From Firmicutes bacterium UBA4981 (GTDB taxonomy: Bacteria > Bacillota > SHA-98 > UBA4971), in assembly GCA_002398515.1 (NCBI GenBank), contig DGZL01000153.1, positions 1 to 6,496 on the forward strand: DNA of 6,496 nucleotides, read 5' to 3'. The notes under the pieces are model-generated. The model had not been told where the DNA came from and did not search any database. It saw only the letters and a list, made by a program, of their open reading frames with translations. The translations under genes and the position numbers were made by a program. This document shows positions 1 to 6,496 of the stretch, piece after piece (the stretch's first letter is position 1; each line of letters begins with the position of its first letter).

Positions 1-3000
1 AGCTAAACCCTTCTTATGAGCAAGCAAATTACATAGACGATCTTGTTGAGGAGGGCATACTGCATCCGGAATGCAGTAGGATTTTCCGCCATGGCAAGAC
101 CCGCGACAGCCTGGGCAAACCGCTCCGTCTTTACAAGCACCAAGAAGAAGCCATTCGTGCAGCAAACAGCGGGAGCAATTACGTTCTTACTACAGGCACA
201 GGTTCCGGCAAAAGCCTGGCTTTCATAATCCCCATTGTCAATCACGTTCTCAGGATAGGTTCAGGCAGAGGCATACAGGCAATTATCGTTTACCCCATGA
301 ACGCGCTGGCGAACAGCCAAATGGAAGAACTCTCCAGATACCTTAAACGTGGATACCCTGAGAACCGTGAACCGGTGACTTTCCGGCGGTATACAGGACA
401 AGAAGGAATGAAAGACCGTGAAGAGATACAGGAGAACCCGCCTGACATTCTTCTTACGAACTATGTCATGCTTGAGCTGATATTAACCCGTGTTCGTGAG
501 AAAGGGTTAGTGCAAGCAGGAAAAGACCTCCGCTTTCTTGTTCTTGATGAATTGCATACTTACCGAGGCCGCCAGGGCGCTGATGTGGCAATGCTGGTTC
601 GCCGCGTTCGGGAAGCATTTGAAGCGCCGAATTTGCAGTGTATTGGAACCTCAGCCACACTGGCAAGCGAAGGCGCGTTTGACGAGCAAAGAGAACAGGT
701 GGCTTATGCAGCAAGCCTGCTTTTCGGTGATTTGGTTATGCCCGAGAATGTCATAGGCGAGACACTGTGCCGAGTGACTCCGGAACGAGATCTCTATGAT
801 CCCCGATTTATTGAAGGGCTCAGGCATCGAATCTCGCACCCTGAAAGATATCCTCTCGACAGTTATGATGCGTTCACTAATGATCCTTTGTCTGTCTGGA
901 TAGAGAGCGTGCTTGGTGTGGGTCGCCAGGAGCCAACTGGAAGACTCATTCGTCAAACCCCCATAAGCATAACAGGATCAAAGGGCGCAGGCCAAAAGCT
1001 TGCGAAGCTTACAGGCGTTGATGAAACTCTTTGTGTAGAGGCAATCCAGAATCAGCTCGCCGTAAGCTATGATCCTTTGAATGCGCATCCGGAAAGCAAG
1101 GCTGCTCCGTTCGCTTTCAAGGTTCACCAGATGATAAGCCGAGGCGATACTGCATACACATCTCTTGAGCCCCCTGGTAAGCGTTATATAACCCTTAGGG
1201 GACAACGCTACGTCCCTGGCGAAGATAGGTCGCGAATCCTGTACCCTCTCGTTTTTTGCCGTGAATGCGGCCATGAGTACTACTGTGTCACTCAAGTCAT
1301 CCAGCCAGAGACCGGACAATTGCGATACGAACCCCGGCGGTTCGGAGACATTACTGACGATGCAGACAGAAGTGATCGGAGCTTCTTGCTGGGTTATCTT
1401 TACATTGACGAGGACAAGCCATGGCCTGCAGATATTGAGGGAATTGTGGCCAGGGTTCCGGAGAACTGGGTGGAAGACCTTCCGACGGGACAAAGGATCA
1501 GAAGATACTACGAAGATAAGGGAAGAGTCCCGAGACTGGTTCATGTTCGCCCGAACGGGGTAGCTGCAAGCCCAGGGGACGATGACGCAGTTGCCTGTGC
1601 GTTCATACCCTCGCCTTTCCAATTCTGTCCGCACTGCGACACCGCCTATGCTTCAGCTCGAGGCGGAGAGTATGGGAAGCTGGCTACTCTGGCTACAGAA
1701 GGACGCAGCAGTGCAACCACGATAATCAGCCTCTCCACAGTACAATCCCTTAGACAATGCCCCGAACTGGACGAAAGCACTCGCAAGCTTCTCAGTTTTA
1801 CAGACAATAGACAAGACGCATCACTTCAAGCAGGCCATTTCAACGACTTTGTTCAAGTTGGCCTGATCCGTTCTGCACTGCACAAAGCCCTAACACAGGC
1901 TGGAGAGAGCGGGCTGACTCATGATATGCTCCCTGTCAAAGTCCTTAATGCCCTGAATCTGCCTCTCGAAGCATACGCATTAGCTGGCGCGAACGGTCTT
2001 GACTACCAAGCACGGGCTCGGGCTCGTAAAGCTATGCAAAGCGTACTGGATTATCGAGTGTATTGTGACCTGGAACGAGGTTGGCGGGTTACAACGCCTA
2101 ACCTTGAGCAATGCGATTTGCTCAGGATAGAATACATGGCCTTGGATGAGTTGTGCAGAGATGAAAGTGTGTGGGATGGTAAACACCCTGCCTTAACCAA
2201 AGCGTTGCCTGAAACCAGAGAGACTGTATGCAAAGTGCTTCTAGATCACATGAGGCGTGGCCTGGCTATCAATGCAGAATGCCTAAATCCTGATTATGGT
2301 ACTATCATTCAGCGAAGAAGCGAGCAAGACCTCATTGAGCCCTGGTCGATTGATCCTACAGAACACATGAGAGAAGCTACCGTATTGTTTCCCTGTTCTC
2401 CTCCCAAGACGACGCGTTTCAGACGCGATGATCTATACACTGCCGGAGGGAGTCTCTATGGCAGCTACCTTAGACGAAGCACGACGATCGTAGACTACTA
2501 CGCGAGCCTTAGCCTCGATGATGCTGAAATCATTCTCAAGAACCTCCTAAGCGTGCTTCTGTACGGGGGGCTCATCACTGAAGTTCCTGAATACCGTCGG
2601 TACGTCAAAGATATTCCAGGCTACCAGGTTAAAGCCAGTGCGATGATATGGAAAGCCGGGGATGGAACAAATTCCCGGCCTGATCCCTTGAGGACGTGGG
2701 CTGGTTCAGAAAGGCCACAAAGAGTCAATCCGTTCTTCCGGCAGCACTATACTGAGAAAGCTAGGGAATTTCAGGGAATGGAAGGAAGGGAACATACTGC
2801 ACAAGTGTCGGCTGAGCACAGGTTAGAAAGGGAGAGACGGTTTCGTGAAGGGCATCTCCCCGTACTCTACTGCTCTCCTACTATGGAATTAGGAATCGAT
2901 ATTCGAGATCTTGCCGTAGTCAATATGCGCAACGTTCCCCCAAGTCCTGCAAACTATGCCCAGCGTAGTGGGCGTGCCGGTCGGAGCGGGCAACCTGCTC

Positions 3001-5165
3001 TCGTGGTCACCTATTGTTCCACTTTCAGTTCACACGATCAGTACTTCTTCCGCCGACCCAGCTTGATGGTGGCAGGTTCTGTTCTGCCACCGCGTATGGA
3101 GTTGGCAAATGAGGATTTGCTAAGAGCGCACGTTCACGCCATACTCCTTTTCGAGGCTGAAATTTCATTGGGCTCATCTATGGTTAACGTTCTTGATGTG
3201 TCAGATGAAAACCCAACTCTTGCAGTGAACGAAAGCATTGCATCCGCCCTCCGTGACCGTAGCATACTCAAACGAGCGCATACTTCGGCAAAACATGTAC
3301 TGGAATCATTAGAGCGTGACTTACAGACTACCGACTGGTATACAGATCGCTGGCTTGAGGATGTTCTGAGTCAGGCATATATTAGTTTTGACCGTGCATG
3401 CCAACGCTGGAGAGACCTTTATAGATCAGCTAAGGCTCAAGCAGATAAGAACTATAAAATTGAGACCGATCTGTCATGCACTGATTTCAGCAAGAAGACA
3501 CGTGCCGGGAAGCTACTTAAGGAAGCCATTCAGCAGCTTAAGCTACTAGCCAATGAAGGTAGCTACGAAGATTGTGATTTTTATCCATATCGCTATTTTG
3601 CCGGTGAAGGATTCTTGCCAGGATACAACTTCCCTCGCCTGCCCCTATCTGCGTACATCCCTGGCCGGCGTGGTCCAAGAGGAAAATCGGAATACATTTC
3701 CCGACCACGATTTTTAGCTATATCTGAATTCGGTCCAAGATCCTTCATTTACCATGAGGGTGCACGCTATCAAATTCGTAAGGTCATCCTGCCACCCCAG
3801 GTCGTCCAAGGCGATGAGGCTAAACTTGCTCTCGAGACCATGAAACAATGCTCTGCATGCGGCTGTGTCCATCCTTTCAATGATGGTGATGACATCAACA
3901 TCTGTTCCAACTGTGGACATAATCTTGGCGGCGCTTTAACAAATCTTTTCAGAATGACCAACGTCGCAACAGAGCGGGCTGCACGCATCAACTGTGATGA
4001 GGAAGAACGGCAGAGAATGGGCTATGACATCAAAGCAGGTTTCAGATTCGCTATGGTCGGGGGAAAGCCAAGTTTTCGGGTAGCCCAAGTGTTCCACGAA
4101 AACAGTGAGATTGCAACAATCACATACGCGCCTTCCGCTACGATCTCTAAGATAAGCCTGGGATGGCTCAGGCGTAAGGAAGACGAAGTCCTTCCCGGCT
4201 TTGTGCTTGATTTGGAAACAGGACGATGGGCAAGAGGAAGTAGACTTGTGGAACGAGATGATGAGTCGGTGCCTGATGAAGATGAGATGACAAACCGGAA
4301 AGAACGTGTTATTCCGTATGTTGATGACACGAAGAACTGCCTCATATTCAAGCCTGCTCATAGGCTTGACAACTCCGCCATGGCCACGGTCCAGGCAGCC
4401 CTGAAGAATGCCATCCAAGTTAAGTACCAACTGGAAGACTCAGAACTTGCTGCTGAACCGCTTCCTGATAAAGATGGCAGGCGTCTCATTCTTCTCTATG
4501 AAGCTTCCGAGGGAGGCGCAGGAGTCCTTCGTAACCTTGTCGATGATCCAAACGCCTTAGCAGAGACTGCATCTTGCGCCTTACGAATATGTCATTACGA
4601 TCCTGACACATTGGAAGACCTTGGCTCTGCTCCCAAAGGGGAAGAAGGATGCGAGGCTGCATGCTATGACTGTCTGATGAGCTATTCCAACCAGATGGAT
4701 CATGCAATCCTTGACAGAAAGCATGACAATGTCACCGAGCTCTTTAAGAAACTGCAAAGCTCGCAAACAAAAGCCTCCCCTGTAGGCAAGCCACGGGGAG
4801 AGCATTTAGAAGCTTTGCTGGCTAAGTGTGAGTCTGATCTTGAGCGGAAATGGCTGAATTATGTTGCCGATCTTGACCTACGGCTTCCCACAGAAGCCCA
4901 AAAGTACCTGGATGTAGCGAATACAAGAGTTGATTTTTACTACGAAATAGATTCTGCTCCTGCGGTGGCTGTGTACATAGACGGACCTGATCACGAGGTG
5001 AGCGATCAAATGCAGGTCGATAGACGACAAGAGAAAGCCCTTACAGAGCTAGGCATTATGTGTCTCCGCTTTAGCTACGACGATGATTGGGAACGAATCA
5101 TGTCAGAACACCCGAACATCTTCGGAAAGATAGGCCACGGGGCCGGAAGGGGTGATACAACATGA
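1..5165 (+). CDS. Giant SF2 helicase with DUF1998 module and C-terminal nuclease-like domain (5' end cut by window)
   Basis: Probable ATP-dependent DNA translocase or helicase of a defence system. The frame is open from base 3 with no start visible, giving 1720 residues (numbered from base 3) before TGA at 5163-5165. Helicase lobe 1 has a Q motif (LYKHQ, 43-47), Walker A TGTGSGKS (64-71), motif Ia YPMNALANSQ (97-106), TNYVML (152-157), the DELH box (182-185) and SAT (217-219). A large insertion follows with CxxC pairs at 419/422 and 542/545. Lobe 2 begins near LSFTDNRQD (597-605), then TMELGIDI (960-967) and QRSGRAGR (987-994). Next come a helical stretch (about 1085-1185), FLPGYNFPR (1204-1212), a zinc ribbon (C1283, C1286, C1301, C1304), DUF1998 with EGGAG (1503-1507) and C1550/C1554/C1557, and a restriction-fold-like C-terminus (about 1611-1705). 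The ATG at 297 cannot be the start because it would remove Walker A. DUF1998 helicases include MrfA, DruE of Druantia and DpdJ; DISARM splits helicase and DUF1998 into DrmA and DrmB. Family is secure; the exact system is inferred from the DrmD-like neighbour. Confidence 0.9.
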   Translation, partial: LNPSYEQANYIDDLVEEGILHPECSRIFRHGKTRDSLGKPLRLYKHQEEAIRAANSGSNYVLTTGTGSGKSLAFIIPIVNHVLRIGSGRGIQAIIVYPMNALANSQMEELSRYLKRGYPENREPVTFRRYTGQEGMKDREEIQENPPDILLTNYVMLELILTRVREKGLVQAGKDLRFLVLDELHTYRGRQGADVAMLVRRVREAFEAPNLQCIGTSATLASEGAFDEQREQVAYAASLLFGDLVMPENVIGETLCRVTPERDLYDPRFIEGLRHRISHPERYPLDSYDAFTNDPLSVWIESVLGVGRQEPTGRLIRQTPISITGSKGAGQKLAKLTGVDETLCVEAIQNQLAVSYDPLNAHPESKAAPFAFKVHQMISRGDTAYTSLEPPGKRYITLRGQRYVPGEDRSRILYPLVFCRECGHEYYCVTQVIQPETGQLRYEPRRFGDITDDADRSDRSFLLGYLYIDEDKPWPADIEGIVARVPENWVEDLPTGQRIRRYYEDKGRVPRLVHVRPNGVAASPGDDDAVACAFIPSPFQFCPHCDTAYASARGGEYGKLATLATEGRSSATTIISLSTVQSLRQCPELDESTRKLLSFTDNRQDASLQAGHFNDFVQVGLIRSALHKALTQAGESGLTHDMLPVKVLNALNLPLEAYALAGANGLDYQARARARKAMQSVLDYRVYCDLERGWRVTTPNLEQCDLLRIEYMALDELCRDESVWDGKHPALTKALPETRETVCKVLLDHMRRGLAINAECLNPDYGTIIQRRSEQDLIEPWSIDPTEHMREATVLFPCSPPKTTRFRRDDLYTAGGSLYGSYLRRSTTIVDYYASLSLDDAEIILKNLLSVLLYGGLITEVPEYRRYVKDIPGYQVKASAMIWKAGDGTNSRPDPLRTWAGSERPQRVNPFFRQHYTEKAREFQGMEGREHTAQVSAEHRLERERRFREGHLPVLYCSPTMELGIDIRDLAVVNMRNVPPSPANYAQRSGRAGRSGQPALVVTYCSTFSSHDQYFFRRPSLMVAGSVLPPRMELANEDLLRAHVHAILLFEAEISLGSSMVNVLDVSDENPTLAVNESIASALRDRSILKRAHTSAKHVLESLERDLQTTDWYTDRWLEDVLSQAYISFDRACQRWRDLYRSAKAQADKNYKIETDLSCTDFSKKTRAGKLLKEAIQQLKLLANEGSYEDCDFYPYRYFAGEGFLPGYNFPRLPLSAYIPGRRGPRGKSEYISRPRFLAISEFGPRSFIYHEGARYQIRKVILPPQVVQGDEAKLALETMKQCSACGCVHPFNDGDDINICSNCGHNLGGALTNLFRMTNVATERAARINCDEEERQRMGYDIKAGFRFAMVGGKPSFRVAQVFHENSEIATITYAPSATISKISLGWLRRKEDEVLPGFVLDLETGRWARGSRLVERDDESVPDEDEMTNRKERVIPYVDDTKNCLIFKPAHRLDNSAMATVQAALKNAIQVKYQLEDSELAAEPLPDKDGRRLILLYEASEGGAGVLRNLVDDPNALAETASCALRICHYDPDTLEDLGSAPKGEEGCEAACYDCLMSYSNQMDHAILDRKHDNVTELFKKLQSSQTKASPVGKPRGEHLEALLAKCESDLERKWLNYVADLDLRLPTEAQKYLDVANTRVDFYYEIDSAPAVAVYIDGPDHEVSDQMQVDRRQEKALTELGIMCLRFSYDDDWERIMSEHPNIFGKIGHGAGRGDTT
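192..1001 (+). other. Domain: helicase lobe 1 (ATP-binding) and start of the inter-lobe insertion
   Basis: This stretch encodes the nucleotide-binding lobe of the large helicase. In order it shows Walker A with catalytic K70, motif Ia YPMNALANSQ, a TNYVML segment, the Walker B variant DELH followed by TYRGRQGAD, and GTSATLAS as motif III. The combination of DELH and TYRGRQGADVAMLVRR is what I associate with DUF1998-containing helicases rather than RecQ or UvrD types. All expected catalytic residues are present, so the ATPase is predicted to be active. The boundary at the 3' side is approximate. Confidence 0.85.
1257..1637 (+). other. Domain: inter-lobe insertion with split CxxC pairs (putative zinc-binding module)
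   Basis: Between the two helicase lobes the protein carries LVFCRECGHEYY (C419, C422, H424) and, about 120 residues later, FCPHCDTAY (C542, C545). The pairs probably come together on one metal ion and frame an inserted domain. This arrangement recurs in DUF1998 helicases as I know them. Metal identity and function cannot be read from sequence. Most likely roles are DNA contact or structural support of the accessory domain. Confidence 0.6.
3849..4721 (+). other. Domain: zinc ribbon plus DUF1998 (MrfA/DrmB-like) module
   Basis: The zinc ribbon is CSACGC (C1283, C1286, C1288) paired with CSNCGHNL (C1301, C1304). The DUF1998 core follows, with LYEASEGGAGVL around 1498-1509, cysteines at 1525 and 1530, and GCEAACYDCL with C1550, C1554 and C1557. 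In the B. subtilis DNA-repair helicase MrfA this domain is known to use four conserved cysteines to hold zinc. The same cysteine spacing is intact here. The module sits after lobe 2, its usual place. In canonical DISARM the DUF1998 domain is on a separate protein, DrmB. Confidence 0.8.
4833..5117 (+). other. Domain: C-terminal restriction-fold (DUF559/Vsr-like) nuclease-like domain
   Basis: After DUF1998 there is a short linker and then an SDLERKWL helix (E1614), TRVDFYYE (D1644), VAVYIDGPDHE (D1660, D1663, H1664, E1665), a helix with VDRRQEKALTELG, and MCLRFSYDDDW ending at W1696. This order (acidic helix, VDF strand, DG..H strand, helix, RF strand followed by D and W/L) matches the restriction-endonuclease-like fold seen in DUF559 and Vsr proteins. 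The usual catalytic glutamate of the ExDG strand is tyrosine here (Y1658). Activity is therefore uncertain. The D...DGxxH pattern could support a Vsr-like site using aspartate and histidine. Fold assignment is by motif reading only. Confidence 0.6.
5147..5156 (+). promoter_or_regulatory. Strong ribosome binding site for the SNF2 helicase gene, inside the upstream gene
   Basis: AAGGGGTGAT matches the 16S anti-Shine-Dalgarno complement AAGGAGGTGAT except for one missing A. It ends 5 bases before ATG at 5162. It lies within the last codons of the large helicase gene. The start codon shares bases with the stop (ATGA, 5162-5165). Together these fix the start of the second gene and suggest translational coupling, so both proteins are likely made from one mRNA. 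Confidence 0.8.
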
Positions 5166-6496
5166 CAGATGCAGACTTCTCAGTAGGCGCCTTAGTCCGC
5201 ACAAGAGGGAGAGAATGGGTGGTGCTTCCAGGCTCTGAAGAGGATTTCCTGCTTCTTCGGCCCCTAGGTGGAGAAGGAGAAACAGCAGGCGTATCTACTG
5301 CCCTTGAATCCATAGAATCCGCCCACTTTGATTTGCCCAATCCTGAACATGTTGGAGAGTCCTTTTCCTGCAGATTGCTTCGGGACGCAGCGAGACTGTC
5401 ATCCAGGGCATACTGCGGCCCTCTTCGCTGCCTTGGGAGGATTGCGGTGGAACCCCGGCCATATCAGCTTGTTCCCCTCTTGATGGCTCTCAAGCTTAAT
5501 CCTGTCAGGATACTCATTGCTGACGATGTAGGCGTAGGCAAAACGATAGAAGCTTGCCTGATAGCCCGCGAACTTCTTGACAGAGGAGAGATCGAGCGGA
5601 CCGCAGTCCTCTGTCCGCCTCACCTGGCAGAGCAGTGGCAAGTTGAACTTTCCGAGAAATTCCATATTGAAGCTGAGTTGGTTCTGTCATCTACAGCCTC
5701 TCGCCTTGAACGTAACTGTGCCATGGGACAATCTCTCTTTGAAGTCTATCCGCATGTCATTGTCTCTCTTGACTTCATAAAATCAGACCGCAGACGCGAG
5801 GAATTCCTAAGGACTGCTCCTGAGTTCGTAATTGTCGATGAAGCTCACACGTGCGCTTTTGGCTTTGAAAGACGAGGAAGACATCAGCGGCATGAATTAG
5901 TATCGAAGCTGACAGATGACCCAGGGCGCCACATGGTGTTTGTCACTGCCACGCCCCATAGTGGCAAAGAAGACGCATTTCGTTCACTTATCAGCTTCCT
6001 CGATCCTGAGTTTGCTGATTTCCCCGAGGACCTTTCCGGACCCAAAAACGAACCGCGTCGCCGCAGGTTAGCCCAACACTTTGTTCAGCGTAGACGGGCT
6101 GATATAGAGCATTATCTTGATGCCCAAACACCGTTTCCGAAACGTAATCCCAGCGAGGAACATTACACTCTGCACCCTGAGTATAAGCAACTCTTCGACA
6201 GGGCAATAAACTATGCCAGGGATACTGTTGCAGATGATTCAGGGGGACCTCATCGACAGAGGGTGCGTTGGTGGTCAGCCCTGGCGCTTCTCCGTGCATT
6301 GGCTTCGAGCCCGAGAGCTGCCGCTGCCACAATGAGGACACGGGCAGGTGTCGCTGACGCAGAGACAGTGGAACAAGTCGATGAAATCGGAAGACGCGCT
6401 GTATTTGATATTGACGCAGATGAGCAACTCCCTGAAGGTTTGGATGTTATCCCGGGAAGTATCTCTATCAAAGAGGATGAAACCCAAGTAGGTAAA
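5162..6496 (+). CDS. drmD: DrmD-like SNF2-family helicase (3' end cut by window)
   Basis: SNF2-type DNA translocase, most like DrmD of class 1 DISARM anti-phage systems. 445 residues are visible and the frame is still open at the window end. Residues 1-95 form an N-terminal extension starting VGALVRTRGREW. The ATPase lobe has RPYQ (99-102), Walker A DDVGVGKT (121-128, K127), LCPPHLAEQW (150-159), VSLDFIKS (201-208), DEAH (226-229) and TATPH (262-266). FVQRRRAD (307-314) and a segment from WW at 370 through LLRALASSP follow; these two stretches are what I recognise from DrmD proteins rather than RapA or generic SNF2 helicases. The second ATPase lobe, with its arginine-finger motif, lies beyond the window. 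The start is set by the near-perfect ribosome binding site and the ATGA overlap with the large helicase gene. In DISARM, DrmD cooperates with a methyltransferase and DrmA/B/C in blocking incoming phage DNA. DpdE of the Dpd system is a less likely alternative. The SNF2 family is near certain; the DrmD label is a strong inference. Confidence 0.8.
   Translation, partial: MTDADFSVGALVRTRGREWVVLPGSEEDFLLLRPLGGEGETAGVSTALESIESAHFDLPNPEHVGESFSCRLLRDAARLSSRAYCGPLRCLGRIAVEPRPYQLVPLLMALKLNPVRILIADDVGVGKTIEACLIARELLDRGEIERTAVLCPPHLAEQWQVELSEKFHIEAELVLSSTASRLERNCAMGQSLFEVYPHVIVSLDFIKSDRRREEFLRTAPEFVIVDEAHTCAFGFERRGRHQRHELVSKLTDDPGRHMVFVTATPHSGKEDAFRSLISFLDPEFADFPEDLSGPKNEPRRRRLAQHFVQRRRADIEHYLDAQTPFPKRNPSEEHYTLHPEYKQLFDRAINYARDTVADDSGGPHRQRVRWWSALALLRALASSPRAAAATMRTRAGVADAETVEQVDEIGRRAVFDIDADEQLPEGLDVIPGSISIKEDETQVGK

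Noticed and set aside
3..245. Open frame on the - strand across the 5' end of the window
   Set aside because: It is fully antisense to the helicase frame carrying the Q motif and Walker A, has no recognisable protein features and no independent start signal.
995..1010. Two AAGCTT palindromes three bases apart
   Set aside because: They encode conserved-frame residues of the helicase; a short coincidental repeat with no wider structure.
978..1634. 218-codon open frame on the - strand
   Set aside because: It is a shadow of the large helicase: its translation shows no domain or hydrophobic pattern I recognise, while the + strand here encodes the CxxC-bearing insertion.
3068..3091. Perfect 8-bp inverted repeat (GGTGGCAG / CTGCCACC) with an 8-base loop
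   Set aside because: It lies in the middle of the large helicase gene with no T-tract, and about one such repeat is expected by chance in a window of this size. Not supported as a terminator or operator.
3936..4430. 164-codon open frame on the - strand
   Set aside because: Antisense to the region between the zinc ribbon and DUF1998; the composition is unlike a real protein and there is no ribosome binding site evidence.
1..5165. Short DNA-repair helicase MrfA as the identity of the large gene
   Set aside because: MrfA is roughly 750 residues; this protein exceeds 1720, with a large inter-lobe insertion and a C-terminal nuclease-like domain, and it sits next to a DrmD-like gene.
5098..5340. 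- strand open frame spanning the junction of the two genes
   Set aside because: It overlaps both the end of the helicase and the start of the SNF2 gene, whose ATGA overlap and ribosome binding site explain the junction.

Overview
The window holds two co-directional + strand genes that fill it from edge to edge, with no intergenic space. Both run off the window: the first lacks its 5' end and the second its 3' end. I see no RNA genes, insertion sequences, CRISPR repeats, attachment sites or convincing terminators. The organism cannot be named. Shine-Dalgarno use, a 4-base stop/start overlap and tightly packed genes point to a bacterium or archaeon. Codon use looks mixed, with frequent AGA/AGG arginine codons, and the GC content appears close to half (not computed).

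Bases 1-5165 encode at least 1720 residues of a very large superfamily 2 helicase. It combines a DEAD/DEAH-type ATPase (Walker A, DELH box, SAT and a QxxGRAGR-type motif VI), a large insertion with split CxxC pairs between the two helicase lobes, a second CxxC/CxxC zinc ribbon, a DUF1998 (MrfA-like) module with its cysteine cluster, and a C-terminal domain resembling DUF559/Vsr-type restriction-fold nucleases. The reading frame is open from base 3. The ATG at 297 is internal, because Walker A lies upstream of it.

Bases 5162-6496 encode the first 445 residues of an SNF2-family helicase. Its motifs (RPYQ, DDVGVGKT, DEAH, TATPH, FVQRRRAD, and a WW...LLRALASSP segment) closely resemble DrmD, the SNF2 helicase of class 1 DISARM anti-phage systems. 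Its ATG overlaps the upstream TGA (ATGA) and is preceded by a strong ribosome binding site, so the two proteins are probably made together.

The most likely reading is part of an anti-phage defence operon related to DISARM, in which functions carried by separate proteins in canonical systems (DrmA helicase, DrmB DUF1998 protein and a nuclease) sit on one polypeptide next to a DrmD-like partner. Druantia DruE and the helicases of the Dpd system are alternative relatives of the large protein. No methyltransferase is visible here, but it could lie just outside either edge.
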